NCBI GenBank assembly: GCA_017938245.1
Contig: JAGBBX010000062.1
Location: 1-64,000 of the forward strand
From: Bacteroidaceae bacterium
GTDB lineage: Bacteria > Bacteroidota > Bacteroidia > Bacteroidales > Bacteroidaceae
Reading direction: 5' to 3'
Length of the DNA stretch: 64,000 nt
This document shows, one piece after another, positions 53,761 to 63,000 of this stretch; position 1 is the stretch's first letter; each line of letters begins with the position of its first letter. The position numbers and the translations under genes were made by a program. The notes beneath the pieces are model-generated. The model did no database searches. It worked only from the letters and a program-made list of their open reading frames with translations, and had not been told where the DNA came from.

Positions 53761-54648
53761 TTAAAACCGCATCTTTGTACTTTTATTGAGAATTGGTACA
53801 AGTTGTGGATTTTTAGATTTAATATCATTCTGAATCTTAGCAATTTCGTCTTTAAGGTCTTTTGCTCTATTGGGTGAGATGGCATTAATAAAGTAATGTA
53901 TCACATCAAGAGCAGCTTTTAGACTTTGCGAATTTTGAGGTATGTCATTGTATGCCGGTCCTTTGCGTACACTCTTGTTCAATTTTAACTCAAACAATGG
54001 ACTACCATGTGCACAATCATTTCTTAAAATTCTAATTGTCTCAATGTAATTCTCGAAGACATCAGTCATTTTAATGCCAAAGTGCCTGCAAATGTTAAGT
54101 TTATCATCTGTTGATTTCAAGTTCTTATACAGCGTTAGTACTTCTCCCAATGTTAGGTATTCTAAAGTTTTCCAAGCAGGAGCAAAATCTACTTTCTTGT
54201 ATTTCTTGTGGTGCTTTATTATAGCAGGTTTCTTTTTTATGTTCTCGTAAATAGTGCTTTTGAAATAATCAACAAAATTCTTATCTACAATATTCTCATC
54301 AACAAACCAATTATTGTTACTTTTATATTTTATGGATAAGACATATGTAAGATATGTCCTAAACGCAATTTCTATACGGCTGGTATATCTTAAAAGTATA
54401 ATTCTTAAATCGAAATCGAAATAATACAATCTCACTGCATCGGAAAATTGTACTCCGTCAATATAATTGTGTGTGCGTATCTTCAATTTAGGATACCCTT
54501 TTTCAAATGGAGAAAAATAGTGCCCTAAACGATAATAACCTATATCTAGAAGTATTTCTTTAGCTTTGTCGATGTCGGCTATTTGAATTTTGCGTTCCTG
54601 CATCTTTGCTATTTGCTCTTCTATTGTAATTGCTTCTTTATGTTGCAT
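53761..54648 (-). CDS. Abi_2 (AbiD/AbiF) family abortive infection protein, copy 2
   Basis: A 295-residue paralogue of the gene at 39633, sharing the order KAKEILLDIGYYRLGHYFSPFE, YYFDFDLRIILLRYTSRIEIAFRTYLTY, and the HEPN motif RNDCAHGSPLF near residue 208. It is the only phage protein gene on the minus strand and is AT-rich. On the minus strand a TAATTTTG box lies about 20 bases before the start. Two divergent copies in one phage suggest independent acquisition or different targets. Confidence 0.88.
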   Translation of the reverse strand: MQHKEAITIEEQIAKMQERKIQIADIDKAKEILLDIGYYRLGHYFSPFEKGYPKLKIRTHNYIDGVQFSDAVRLYYFDFDLRIILLRYTSRIEIAFRTYLTYVLSIKYKSNNNWFVDENIVDKNFVDYFKSTIYENIKKKPAIIKHHKKYKKVDFAPAWKTLEYLTLGEVLTLYKNLKSTDDKLNICRHFGIKMTDVFENYIETIRILRNDCAHGSPLFELKLNKSVRKGPAYNDIPQNSQSLKAALDVIHYFINAISPNRAKDLKDEIAKIQNDIKSKNPQLVPILNKSTKMRF

Positions 54649-54710
54649 TATTTATATTTTTTTGCAAAATTAATCTTTTTCTACTATCTATCCAAATACA
54701 ACTTATCATT

Positions 54711-54745
54711 GTCTTTTACCCCATAATGTGGTTACTCTACCTTCG
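54711..54745 (+). promoter_or_regulatory. Phage promoter P6
   Basis: GTCTTTTA begins at 54711 and TACCTTCG at 54738, 27 bases apart. GTGGTTACT (54728-54736) and AGTAACCAC (54753-54761) form a perfect 9-bp inverted repeat around the box. The ATG at 54769 follows by 23 bases. Confidence 0.85.
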
Positions 54746-54768
54746 TGGCAGAAGTAACCACATTTTTT

Positions 54769-55515
54769 ATGCAGACAATCAACATCACCGTGCCGAAAGG
54801 TTGGCACGAACTATCACAGAAACAGCTCCGTTACCTCTTCTTTCTCGTGTCCGAAGGGTACAACAGTACAGCAATCAAGACACTTTGCCTCTTCCGCTGG
54901 TCGGGGCTTCGTGTCATCAGCCAAAAGCAAGGGCAGTTCTACCTGCGCCTGAACAAAACAGAGTTTTTTGTTACGGCCCTGCAAATAGCCGAGGCTGTAA
55001 CATCACTCGCTTGGACTGACCGCTTCCCCCAAATGCCTGTACGCTTCGAGCGTATAGGCAGACACCGTGCAGTACGCGCAGACTTTCAAGGAGTACCCTT
55101 TGAGACATTCATCGTGTGCGAAAACCTCTATCAAGGTTTTCTCCACACACAGAATGAAGAGCTGTTAAGCCAAATGGCAACACACCTCTATGGCAGCAAA
55201 CGTGTACGCCCGGACAAGGTGCAGCGCATCGCAATCTTCTATTGGTTCGCATCACTCAAAAATTATCTCTCTCGTTCATTCCCGAACTTCTTGCAACCGT
55301 CAGGAAGATCCACCCGGCAAAATATGCTTGGCGGAACTTCCTCTATCGGACGGCTGTTGCAAGAGTCGATGAACGCTCAAATACGTGCGCTAACCAAAGG
55401 CGATATCACCAAAGAGAAAGAGGTGCTGCACCTCGATACTTGGAGGGCACTTACCGAACTTGATGCCCTTGCTAAAGAGGCAGAGGAGTTTAATCGAAAA
55501 TATAGTGAAAGGTGA
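54769..55515 (+). CDS. Phage tail-region protein
   Basis: A 248-residue protein starting MQTINITVPKGWHELS. The start is set by the promoter. It is helical and may be a tail assembly or head-tail protein, judging from position only. No catalytic motif is visible. Confidence 0.6.
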   Translation: MQTINITVPKGWHELSQKQLRYLFFLVSEGYNSTAIKTLCLFRWSGLRVISQKQGQFYLRLNKTEFFVTALQIAEAVTSLAWTDRFPQMPVRFERIGRHRAVRADFQGVPFETFIVCENLYQGFLHTQNEELLSQMATHLYGSKRVRPDKVQRIAIFYWFASLKNYLSRSFPNFLQPSGRSTRQNMLGGTSSIGRLLQESMNAQIRALTKGDITKEKEVLHLDTWRALTELDALAKEAEEFNRKYSER

Positions 55516-55586
55516 GAGCAGAAAAACAATGTATTGGTTTTATGCCGAACCGCATCCTATATTCGTACTAACAAATATCCGAAGAA

Positions 55587-56084
55587 ATGAAGAATCACAA
55601 TTTCAACTGGAATGCCACAGCCTACTTCGAGGAGTTATCGGCAAAGAACAAGCTGGCACAGGCAGAAGGCTTCACTTTCAGCCGTGTCAGCGGACTTGAA
55701 GGCTTTGAAGAAGCTCTGCATAATATGCAGGGCAATACAGCCTTCGTATGTGTATCGGACATCGCACAGGGTTTTACCGAACTGAACAATTCTCCCCATA
55801 CACGCCGTGTCAAGACCGTGTTCCTCGCTATGCGCCACGCCCTTGACGATATGCAGGCACGGCAGGAGTGTATGGAGACAATGCGTGAGCTGTTCCGGCA
55901 GTTTATGAGCAGCCTTATTCTTGAACGCACACGCTTGGAGCAGAATTGTATCTATCTTGACCCTCGTATCTCATTCAATGAGATTGACCGCTATTTCTTC
56001 TCCGGCTGCGCTTGTGCATACTTTCAGATAGCAGTCGATATATTTACAGATTTAAGGTACAATGCAAATGAGTGGAGCAAATAG
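55587..56084 (+). CDS. Phage tail-region protein
   Basis: A 165-residue helical protein (MKNHNFNWNATAYFEELSAKN), part of the operon from P6, overlapping the next gene by 23 bases. It is probably a head-tail connector or tail completion protein. The family is not recognised. Confidence 0.6.
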   Translation: MKNHNFNWNATAYFEELSAKNKLAQAEGFTFSRVSGLEGFEEALHNMQGNTAFVCVSDIAQGFTELNNSPHTRRVKTVFLAMRHALDDMQARQECMETMRELFRQFMSSLILERTRLEQNCIYLDPRISFNEIDRYFFSGCACAYFQIAVDIFTDLRYNANEWSK

Positions 56085-56574
56085 AGAGCAACAGGCACAA
56101 GACGAGCGAGAGAAATATGTAATGGCGTTCAATGATACTATGCTCAAGATATGGCAGGAACAAATCACCCTGCTTGGTGTCATTGATACACATTCGCTTT
56201 TACGTTCACCCATAGCCTTGCCGGTCCGTACCGACGGGCGGTTCTTTGAGGTAGGCTTGTCGCAGGCCTTCCTCGAATACGGACTTTGGCAGGACTATGG
56301 CACAGGTAGAGAAATACCACGCAAGCCGAGAGCGGTGTCAAATTCATTTGAACACAGCCGAGGCGAAGCTGGTATTGGGCAAAGCCAAATTCCGAGGGGC
56401 AACAGTGGCGACCTCGGACACGAAAAGGTCAGAGGTCGCCGCCGTTGGTTCTCTCGTAAATATTACGCTTCAGTGATGAACATAAAAGAGTTCTTTGCTG
56501 ATAACCTCGGCAGGCAGTATCAAGGCATCTTATCGGATATTTTCAATGACAGAGAAATGCGGAAGCGGTATTGA
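56062..56574 (+). CDS. HK97 gp10-like tail component
   Basis: A 170-residue protein. The pattern QAFLEYGLWQDYGTGREIPRKPR and KVRGRRRWFSRKYYASVMNIKEFFADNLG resembles tail completion proteins of the gp10 group. The ATG at 56068 (MSGANRE) is an alternative start. It is the last gene before promoter P7. Confidence 0.6.
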   Translation: MQMSGANREQQAQDEREKYVMAFNDTMLKIWQEQITLLGVIDTHSLLRSPIALPVRTDGRFFEVGLSQAFLEYGLWQDYGTGREIPRKPRAVSNSFEHSRGEAGIGQSQIPRGNSGDLGHEKVRGRRRWFSRKYYASVMNIKEFFADNLGRQYQGILSDIFNDREMRKRY

Positions 56575-56590
56575 CCTTTCCGCGTTTCTT

Positions 56591-56625
56591 GTCTTTTACC
56601 GCCCACAGTATCAACAATACTTTTG
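56591..56625 (+). promoter_or_regulatory. Phage promoter P7
   Basis: GTCTTTTA begins at 56591 and TACTTTTG at 56618, 27 bases apart. TTTGTTG (56622-56628) and CAACAAA (56634-56640) pair across the leader. The ATG at 56644 is 18 bases after the box. Confidence 0.85.
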
Positions 56626-56643
56626 TTGCAAAACAACAAAGGT

Positions 56644-57741
56644 ATGATAGATACATCTTCAATCACAGCACTAATTTCAGCGTTCCGTGCCGAAGTAGCA
56701 CAGAACAGCATATCTCCCGAAAAGGTCGGTGGCATACTCCAGCAGATAGTCGATGCACTTTCAAAAGCAGCATCTAACGGCGATGTGGCCGATTTCCTTG
56801 CACTGCAAGAGCGTTTGCAGGCACTTACAACAATATACACATCATTGACGCAAGGCACTGCTGACCGCAACCACATCTACCTCACACCCACCACCTATAA
56901 TGTAGGTTCAGATGAACACTACACCAATGCCGACAGCATACGCATACAGCAAGCCACCACTGAACGTGCCGGTGCAATGCGAGCCCAGCAGGTAATTGAC
57001 CTCAATACAGCAAAGAAGAACATTACCGAATTACAGACAGCCTTGCAGTCTTGGCAAACAAATTACGGCACATTGAATTCTGCTGTCAGCACTCTTCAAG
57101 AAGAACTAAAGTTTCTGCAAGAAGATACAAAAATGAATGGTGAAGTGATAATCGAGATAGAAGACGATATAATCTTTCTAACTACTGCACTTGCTGAAAT
57201 TCAGGATATTCGTACAATCACCGTCGAGGTAAAAGACCGTTTCCTTACCGTACAAGGTGCAGGGCCACTTCTTGACAAGAATATGCAGCCTTACCTGTTC
57301 CGCCTTACCAAAAAAGCCAACCGCAAACGCTACACCGACAGCACAGGGAAACGCATCAGGAAGAAGAACAAGCCACGCAAAGGGTGGCATCTTATGGGCG
57401 ACAAAGATACTCTGAAAATTGACAAGAACACCTTTGAAATCTCAATCAACACCACAGTGCATGGAGCAGACCGCGAACCCAGCTACTCCTATCACCCAAT
57501 GGACTTTATCAAACTATCCACCGACAAGCACGGCCATAAGCAAGTTGCCTATGGCAAACGCCTTATCTCGCTATGGAATGGCGAGAACAACAGCGAAAGG
57601 AAAGTGGAATTGAAATACGGTATTGCCTTCGGTTTCCGCAACCGAATAGGCGGTATGCCTATAGAAATGCTATACACCAACATTGCAGAGTTCAGCATTA
57701 TATACGACCCGAAAAGTTGTAGTTGGTCGTTCAGCAAATAA
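56644..57741 (+). CDS. Phage fibre or receptor-binding-type protein
   Basis: A 365-residue protein. Residues 1-170 are helical with a coiled-coil-like stretch (AKKNITELQTALQSWQ, NSAVSTLQEELKFLQED). The rest is beta-rich (RTITVEVKDRFLTVQGAGP) with a very basic loop (KKANRKRYTDSTGKRIRKKNK). That order suits a tail fibre or tip. The ATG at 56644 is preferred to a TTG start that would lie inside the promoter. It is followed by repeats and a small inserted element. Confidence 0.6.
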   Translation: MIDTSSITALISAFRAEVAQNSISPEKVGGILQQIVDALSKAASNGDVADFLALQERLQALTTIYTSLTQGTADRNHIYLTPTTYNVGSDEHYTNADSIRIQQATTERAGAMRAQQVIDLNTAKKNITELQTALQSWQTNYGTLNSAVSTLQEELKFLQEDTKMNGEVIIEIEDDIIFLTTALAEIQDIRTITVEVKDRFLTVQGAGPLLDKNMQPYLFRLTKKANRKRYTDSTGKRIRKKNKPRKGWHLMGDKDTLKIDKNTFEISINTTVHGADREPSYSYHPMDFIKLSTDKHGHKQVAYGKRLISLWNGENNSERKVELKYGIAFGFRNRIGGMPIEMLYTNIAEFSIIYDPKSCSWSFSK

Positions 57742-57745
57742 AAAA

Positions 57746-57825
57746 GGGATAGCAGAGCCACCCCTTAAACAGCTCGCGATAGCAGAGCCACCACGCTTAC
57801 GAGACGGGATAGCAGAGCCACCCCC
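57746..57825. repeat. Three GATAGCAGAGCCACC repeats at exactly 30-bp period
   Basis: The 15-base core begins at 57748, 57778 and 57808. The 15 bases between cores differ. It starts a few bases after the fibre gene stop. The array is too short to be a CRISPR, and no cas genes are present. Confidence 0.75.
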
Positions 57826-57880
57826 TAACAGCAACAAAGATATACAATAATCATTTAACCCCAAAAGACAAAATAAGGGC

Positions 57881-58069
57881 AGGTTCTATAAAATTATGCC
57901 GTATTGATTTTGGTAATTATTTTAGATAGATTGGTTGATTTTATGAAGGAGCATAGCGGGCTATGTGACTGAATAAAAACAAGCAAGGTAGCAAAATAAA
58001 ACCAAAAGCAGTCGGAACAGAGCCTGCGTTATTTGATTACTTTTTTTCATAATTTATAGAACTTGACCT
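57881..58069. mobile_element. 189-bp inverted-repeat element (MITE candidate)
   Basis: AGGTTCTATAAAATTATG (57881-57898) is matched in inverse by 58048-58069 with a 3-base insertion and one deletion. The interior is non-coding and contains a small hairpin (GCATAGC/GGCTATG). It lies between the fibre gene and the lysis genes and ends 2 bases before the holin ATG. The target duplication is not clear. Confidence 0.5.
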
Positions 58070-58071
58070 AT

Positions 58072-58326
58072 ATGACAAGAGAGACACAGAACACCATTAT
58101 GGTATGGTCGGCAGTCTTTATGATTGTCGTAGGCGTAGCCCTCAACATTGCAGGCTTCATCGTACCGCCCACAGGCGAGATTTCCGACAGCGTGCTGTGG
58201 GTACTCGCCCAAGCCCTAATCTATGCCGGCAGCGTGTTCGGCGTAAAAAGTTACATTGACGGCAGAGTCGATGATGTAAAGCGCAAACTAATCAAGAGAG
58301 GAGGCAGCAATGAGGAAGATAAATAA
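58072..58326 (+). CDS. Holin-like small membrane protein
   Basis: An 84-residue protein with two hydrophobic segments (VWSAVFMIVVGVALNIAGFIV and SVLWVLAQALIYAGSVFGV) and a charged tail (DVKRKLIKRGGSNEEDK). It precedes and overlaps an endolysin gene by 17 bases. This is the usual picture of a class II holin that opens the inner membrane. The ATG at 58072 is used because the alternative is a TTG inside the inverted repeat. Confidence 0.7.
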   Translation: MTRETQNTIMVWSAVFMIVVGVALNIAGFIVPPTGEISDSVLWVLAQALIYAGSVFGVKSYIDGRVDDVKRKLIKRGGSNEEDK

Positions 58327-58723
58327 AATCATCATTCATTGCTCGGACACCCCCGAAGGTCGCCCGAACACAGTGGCCGACATCACAGCGTGGCACAAAA
58401 AAGAGAGAGGCTTCCGCACCATAGGCTACCACTACGTTGTCTATCTCGATGGCGAGGTAGTGCAAGGCCGTCCGATAAAGGAAATCGGAGCGCATTGCAC
58501 CGGGCACAACGCACACAGTATCGGGATATGCTACATCGGTGGGCGCAGTGCCGATATGAAAGAATACAAAGACACACGCACCCCTGCACAGAAAAAAGCC
58601 CTTGTAGAGTTGATTACCGCCCTTCGACAGCAGTTCCCCGATACAGAAGTGTGCGGCCACCGCGACCTCGCCAACAGAGAATGCCCCTGCTTTAATGCCA
58701 AAGAAGAATATAAACACCTATAA
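58310..58723 (+). CDS. N-acetylmuramoyl-L-alanine amidase (endolysin)
   Basis: A 137-residue Amidase_2/PGRP-type enzyme. Zinc ligands are His10 (IIIHCSD), His117 (VCGHRDL) and Cys127 (CPCFNA), and Tyr40 sits in the usual catalytic position. It cleaves the bond between N-acetylmuramic acid and the stem peptide. There is no signal peptide, consistent with release through a holin. It lies between holin and spanin. Confidence 0.93.
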   Translation: MRKINKIIIHCSDTPEGRPNTVADITAWHKKERGFRTIGYHYVVYLDGEVVQGRPIKEIGAHCTGHNAHSIGICYIGGRSADMKEYKDTRTPAQKKALVELITALRQQFPDTEVCGHRDLANRECPCFNAKEEYKHL

Positions 58724-58725
58724 TT

Positions 58726-59223
58726 ATGAAACATCTGTACTTTATTGTAGCCACTGTTTTGCTTCCATTGCTTACATCTTGCCACACCAAGAAACAAGCA
58801 ATCGAAACAGTGAGAGAGGAAACGAACACTTCGAGGCAAACCCTTTTCCTCATTGATTCCGGCAAGCTGGATTCGATGAGGACGAGTTTCCTCGCAGAGT
58901 TCGACAGTCTTGTCATACATCTGCCCGTTCCACCTATGCAGTGCCCCGGAGCAGGCATAGTGCCCGACACAGCCACAGCACCCCCTCGCCCCGTCAAGGC
59001 GACAGTGTACGGTGGCAAAGTCAGCACCGAAACAAAAAGCGTGAGTGCTACTTCGACACACACGCAGAGGGCAGACACGGTGCTTCACCAAAGTCAGCGA
59101 GCCTCTGATGAACAAGTCCACAGAGACAACACAGCCATTGGCAAGCCTCCTAATCTTCTGCCCCTATATCTTGTCATAGCGATTATAGTAATCGCCATTA
59201 TATACTACAAGTGGTTACGGTAA
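58726..59223 (+). CDS. Probable unimolecular spanin
   Basis: A 165-residue protein with a lipoprotein signal ending LLTSC (Cys19) and a single C-terminal membrane segment (LYLVIAIIVIAIIYYKWLR, residues about 147-165). Lipid anchor at the outer membrane and helix in the inner membrane is the layout of unimolecular spanins such as T1 gp11. These fuse the two membranes in the last step of lysis. The middle is Pro/Thr-rich. It begins 2 bp after the endolysin gene, completing the lysis cassette. Confidence 0.65.
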   Translation: MKHLYFIVATVLLPLLTSCHTKKQAIETVREETNTSRQTLFLIDSGKLDSMRTSFLAEFDSLVIHLPVPPMQCPGAGIVPDTATAPPRPVKATVYGGKVSTETKSVSATSTHTQRADTVLHQSQRASDEQVHRDNTAIGKPPNLLPLYLVIAIIVIAIIYYKWLR

Positions 59224-59247
59224 CATTGCCGTAACCACTTGTTTTTT
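59208..59247 (+). terminator. Terminator of the lysis operon
   Basis: CAAGTGGTTACGG pairs with CCGTAACCACTTG and is followed by T6. The left arm overlaps the end of the spanin gene. Confidence 0.9.
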
Positions 59248-59976
59248 ATCCACCCTCCGCACCCGATAACACACTACACAAAGTATGGGAGTGCTCACTT
59301 CGGCAAGAGCGATAGGCACACACACCGATTTACAACCTCGCTTCGCAAGGTTGCAAATCTATGCAAGTACCTTTGACATCGCATTTGCTGAAAGCACACC
59401 CACCCATTGCTCTATTCAGTTATCGGCTTGCCCCACGCGCCCCCGCCCCAAGCCCCAATGGTGCATAAGGCATAATCCATACTCGGCGAAGGCTGCTGCA
59501 CTTACGCTAAAGGATTGCAGCCCCTGTCTATGCTATTCATTATACCTACAAACAAGGCTCTTCGTTGTTCCAGCCTCAAGCCACATCTGTTGCCTTCAGC
59601 ACCGGTATAGAGAATAGCGACAAAGGCAAATCCCTCGCTCCTTGCGGCAACCTTCTCCCACCCACGCACTGCCTTACGCACTCATTGCCAATAACACCGC
59701 ACATTGTACGGCAGAGAGGTATTCCCATTACGTTTGAATTGACCTCGCCACCCAATTCAAGCCTCACGGAAGCGATTTTACCGTACATATAGCGATACGA
59801 AAAAAAAGCAGTTTTCGGATTTGCGTTGCAGGGCGGTCGGGGGGTCTTTTCAGACAGAAGAAAGGGAAAAATCCCTTTTCAAACCCTTAAATGCCTAATA
59901 TTCGGCGTGTTGGCTTTTTGAGTCCTTAACTTTTCGCGGAAAGTGAAAAAATACGCCTGATTTCCTACCTGTTTGT
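59248..59976. other. Region without a supported gene
   Basis: Short open frames exist on both strands, but composition and lack of any protein-like signature argue against them. A further GTCTTTT occurs at 59844 without a proper box 27 bases on. The stretch separates the lysis operon from the tape-measure promoter. Confidence 0.5.
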
Positions 59977-60011
59977 GTCTTTTAGAGGGTGCTTTCGGAG
60001 TCCGATTTTTG
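59977..60011 (+). promoter_or_regulatory. Phage promoter P8 (tape measure)
   Basis: GTCTTTTA begins at 59977 and GATTTTTG at 60004, 27 bases apart. TCCGATTTTT (60001-60010) and AAAAATTGGA (60015-60024) form a 10-bp inverted repeat with one mismatch. The ATG at 60027 is 15 bases after the box. Confidence 0.8.
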
Positions 60012-60026
60012 CTCAAAAATTGGATT

Positions 60027-63000
60027 ATGAGTGATTATACGACAAATGCAACGGTAAATCTCCAGATGAACGGCAAGGAGCCGAAACAGGTGCTTGAGGA
60101 ACTGAAAACAAGGGCTTTTGACCTTCAAAATGCGATTGCAAAAGCAGCAAGCGAGGGAAAGAAAGCAGACCTTTCAAAACTGAAGAAGGAACTAAAGACT
60201 ACACAAAGACAAATCCGTGAAATGGAGTCTGCCACCGAGCAGGTGGCAGAGGTGATGAAGCGACTTGACAAGGCTTCGCCAAAGGAGCTGCAAAAGACTC
60301 TTCGCACACTTGAAAAGCAACTTAATTCACTTGAACGAGGGAGCGAGGCTTGGGAAAGGCAGTGCAAACATATAAAGGCAGTCCGGGCAGAGATAGACCG
60401 GGTAAACAGAGAACTTCGGGAGAGCGAAACTTTTTGGGAACGCTTTAACCGCAAAATGAACGATTGGCAGACCACTATAGCAGCAGGTGCAGCAGCAGTT
60501 ACAGGTTTGGTAATGGCAGGTCGCTCCGCTGTGAACGCATACGCGGAAATGGATGCAGAAATGGCATCTGTACGCAAGTTTACGGGAATGACTGCCGAAG
60601 AGGTGGAAAGGCTGAACGAGGAGTTCAAGAAGATAGATACACGTACCTCTCGTGAGGTGTTGAACCAGCTTGCACAGGAAGCAGGACGCTTGGGTAAGAC
60701 CTCGCAGGAAGATGTTCTTGGCTTTGTACGTGCCGCAGACCAATTAAATGTGGCACTTGATGACTTGGGCGACGGAGCGACGCTTACGCTTTCCAAATTG
60801 ACAAACATCTTCGGCGATGAAGCACGGCTTGGCACTGAACGCTCATTGCTTGCCGTCGGCTCCGTGATAAATGAATTGTCGCAGAACTGTACTGCATCGG
60901 CTCCATATCTCGCACAATTCGCTCAACGCCTTGCAGGTGTGGGAGCGCAGGCTGGGCTTACCATTCCGCAGATTATGGGCTTCGCTGCTGTGCTTGACTC
61001 GCAAGGTCAGGCAGTGGAAATGTCTGCCACAGCGATGTCAAAATTGGTGATGAACCTCTTTAAGGACACCGAGAAGATAGCAAAGGCAACAGGCCTTGAC
61101 CTACAGGAGTTCAACGCCGCATTGAATCGCTCGACAAACGAAGGCTTGCTTATGCTCTTGGAGAGAATGAAGCAGTTAGGCGGTATGGACGTGCTTGCTC
61201 CCGTGTTCCGCGATATGGGCGAGGAGGGTGCGAGGGCTTCGGCAGTGATTTCGGCTCTTGCAGGCAACATAGATATGGTACGCCAACAGCAGGTAGTGGC
61301 GAATGCTGCATTTGAAGAGGCTACATCGGTAACAAAGGAGTTCAATGTGCAGAACACCACCGTTGAAGCAGGGCTTGACAAGGCACGAAAACGTGTAAAG
61401 GAAATGGCCGTTGAACTTGGCGAGAAGTTACAGCCTGTTATGTCGCATATTATGTCATCGACCACACTTCTGCTGAAATTGTTGAGTGTGCTTGTTTCTT
61501 TCATATATACCCACAAGACAGCAATAATTTCTCTTACATCTGCAATCATTGCCTATAAGGTGGCTATCAACGCTGCAACTATCGCTATGAAAGCAAAGCA
61601 TTATTGGCTTGTCTTGACAAATGGCGTTATGAAGTTGGCCGCATCTTTACAGGCAACATATCGGACAGCGGTGTTGCTTACCACTGTTGCGATGAACAAA
61701 CTTACAGGTAATACGCAGAGAGCTGCTGCTGCTCAACGCCTGCTGAATACCGCACAAAAAGCAAATATTTATGCTTTGCTGATTTCGCTTATTGTCGGTG
61801 TGGCTACTGCTCTTATAAGTTATTATAAGTCGCTGAATAAGGTTTCTTTGGCAGAGCAGACTCTGACGGATATAAAGGCAGATGCTCAAAAGAAGTTGGT
61901 TGATGAAAAATTAAAGATAGAGAGCCTTATCCGTGTTGCCAATGATGAAACACAGGCTATGGAGAATAGGATTAAGGCTGTAAACAAACTGAATGAGATT
62001 ATCCCGAACTACAATGCGTATATAGATGAAACGACAGGCAAATACAATGCGAGTACCACAGCATTGAATGAGTACACCGCAGCACTTATGCGTCGGTATG
62101 AGGTTGAGGGCGCAAAAGAGAAATTGAGTGCTTTGGGTAGAGAAAAGGTGCAGCTTCTACTTGACAAGCGAGAGGCTGAAGCGGAACTTCGGAAAGCGCA
62201 GTCTGCTGCAAGTGCCAGCAACTTTGTAGGTGGCCGTGAGGATAAGGCTATGAATATGGGATTAGCTACTAACATCGGGTGGCATCGTCATAATGTGAAT
62301 AGTATTCAAGAAAAGATTTCAGATATTGAAAGGACGGAAAGATACCTTATAGGTGAATATGGAAAGGAGATAGACGGCACGGTTCTCAATGACCCCGGTA
62401 CTGTTAATGATGATAACAAAGGCGGTACAGTTGTAGTACCGCAGGGCGGTGGTACTGAAGATAAGTTCGCCGCCGAAAACGAGTGGCGAGAAAGGCAGGA
62501 AGCTCTCAACCGTATTGCTTACGCAAAGGGTGAGAAGAACTATGAGCAATACACCTTGCGTATGCAGGAGATTGCTATCGAGTACCACCGCAAGCAGTTG
62601 CAGCATACTGACCTCTCTGCGCTGGAGCGTTTGGGTATCGAGGCCGATTATTACGAGGCTGTAAGGAAGAAACAGGAGCAGGAGAACGGCTTTGCCGAAG
62701 AGCGTAGCAAAGAGGCCATACAGACAGCCAAAGAGCAGGAAGAAGAGAGGTACAGCACACTGCTTGCAACAGAGAAGCAGAGGTACATCGACGGCAAGAT
62801 TTCGCTTGCCGAGTACCAGAGCGCAGTGCAGTTGGCCGAACTTGAACATCTGCGTCGTATGACACAGATATTCGAGAAAGGAAGCAATGAATATGTGCAG
62901 GCAAATGCACGCTATCAAGACCGCCTCATTGCCGACCAAAATGCAAGACAGCGAGAGAGCGAAAGGCTGGAGCGTGAACATTTGAACGAACTTGCACGGC

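Noticed and set aside
57746..57825. CRISPR-like look of the 30-bp periodic repeats
   Set aside because: Only three 15-base cores with 15-base gaps, no cas genes, and repeat and spacer lengths far below any CRISPR type.
59285..59792. Open frames of 75-110 codons on both strands after the lysis operon
   Set aside because: Residue composition is unlike a protein (Cys, Pro, His and Arg scattered), there is no coupling to neighbours and no promoter. The frames overlap each other on both strands.
59844..59880. Ninth exact-spacing phage promoter at 59844
   Set aside because: GTCTTTT is present, but 27 bases on the sequence is ATCCCTTT, without a TTTG, and no gene starts downstream.
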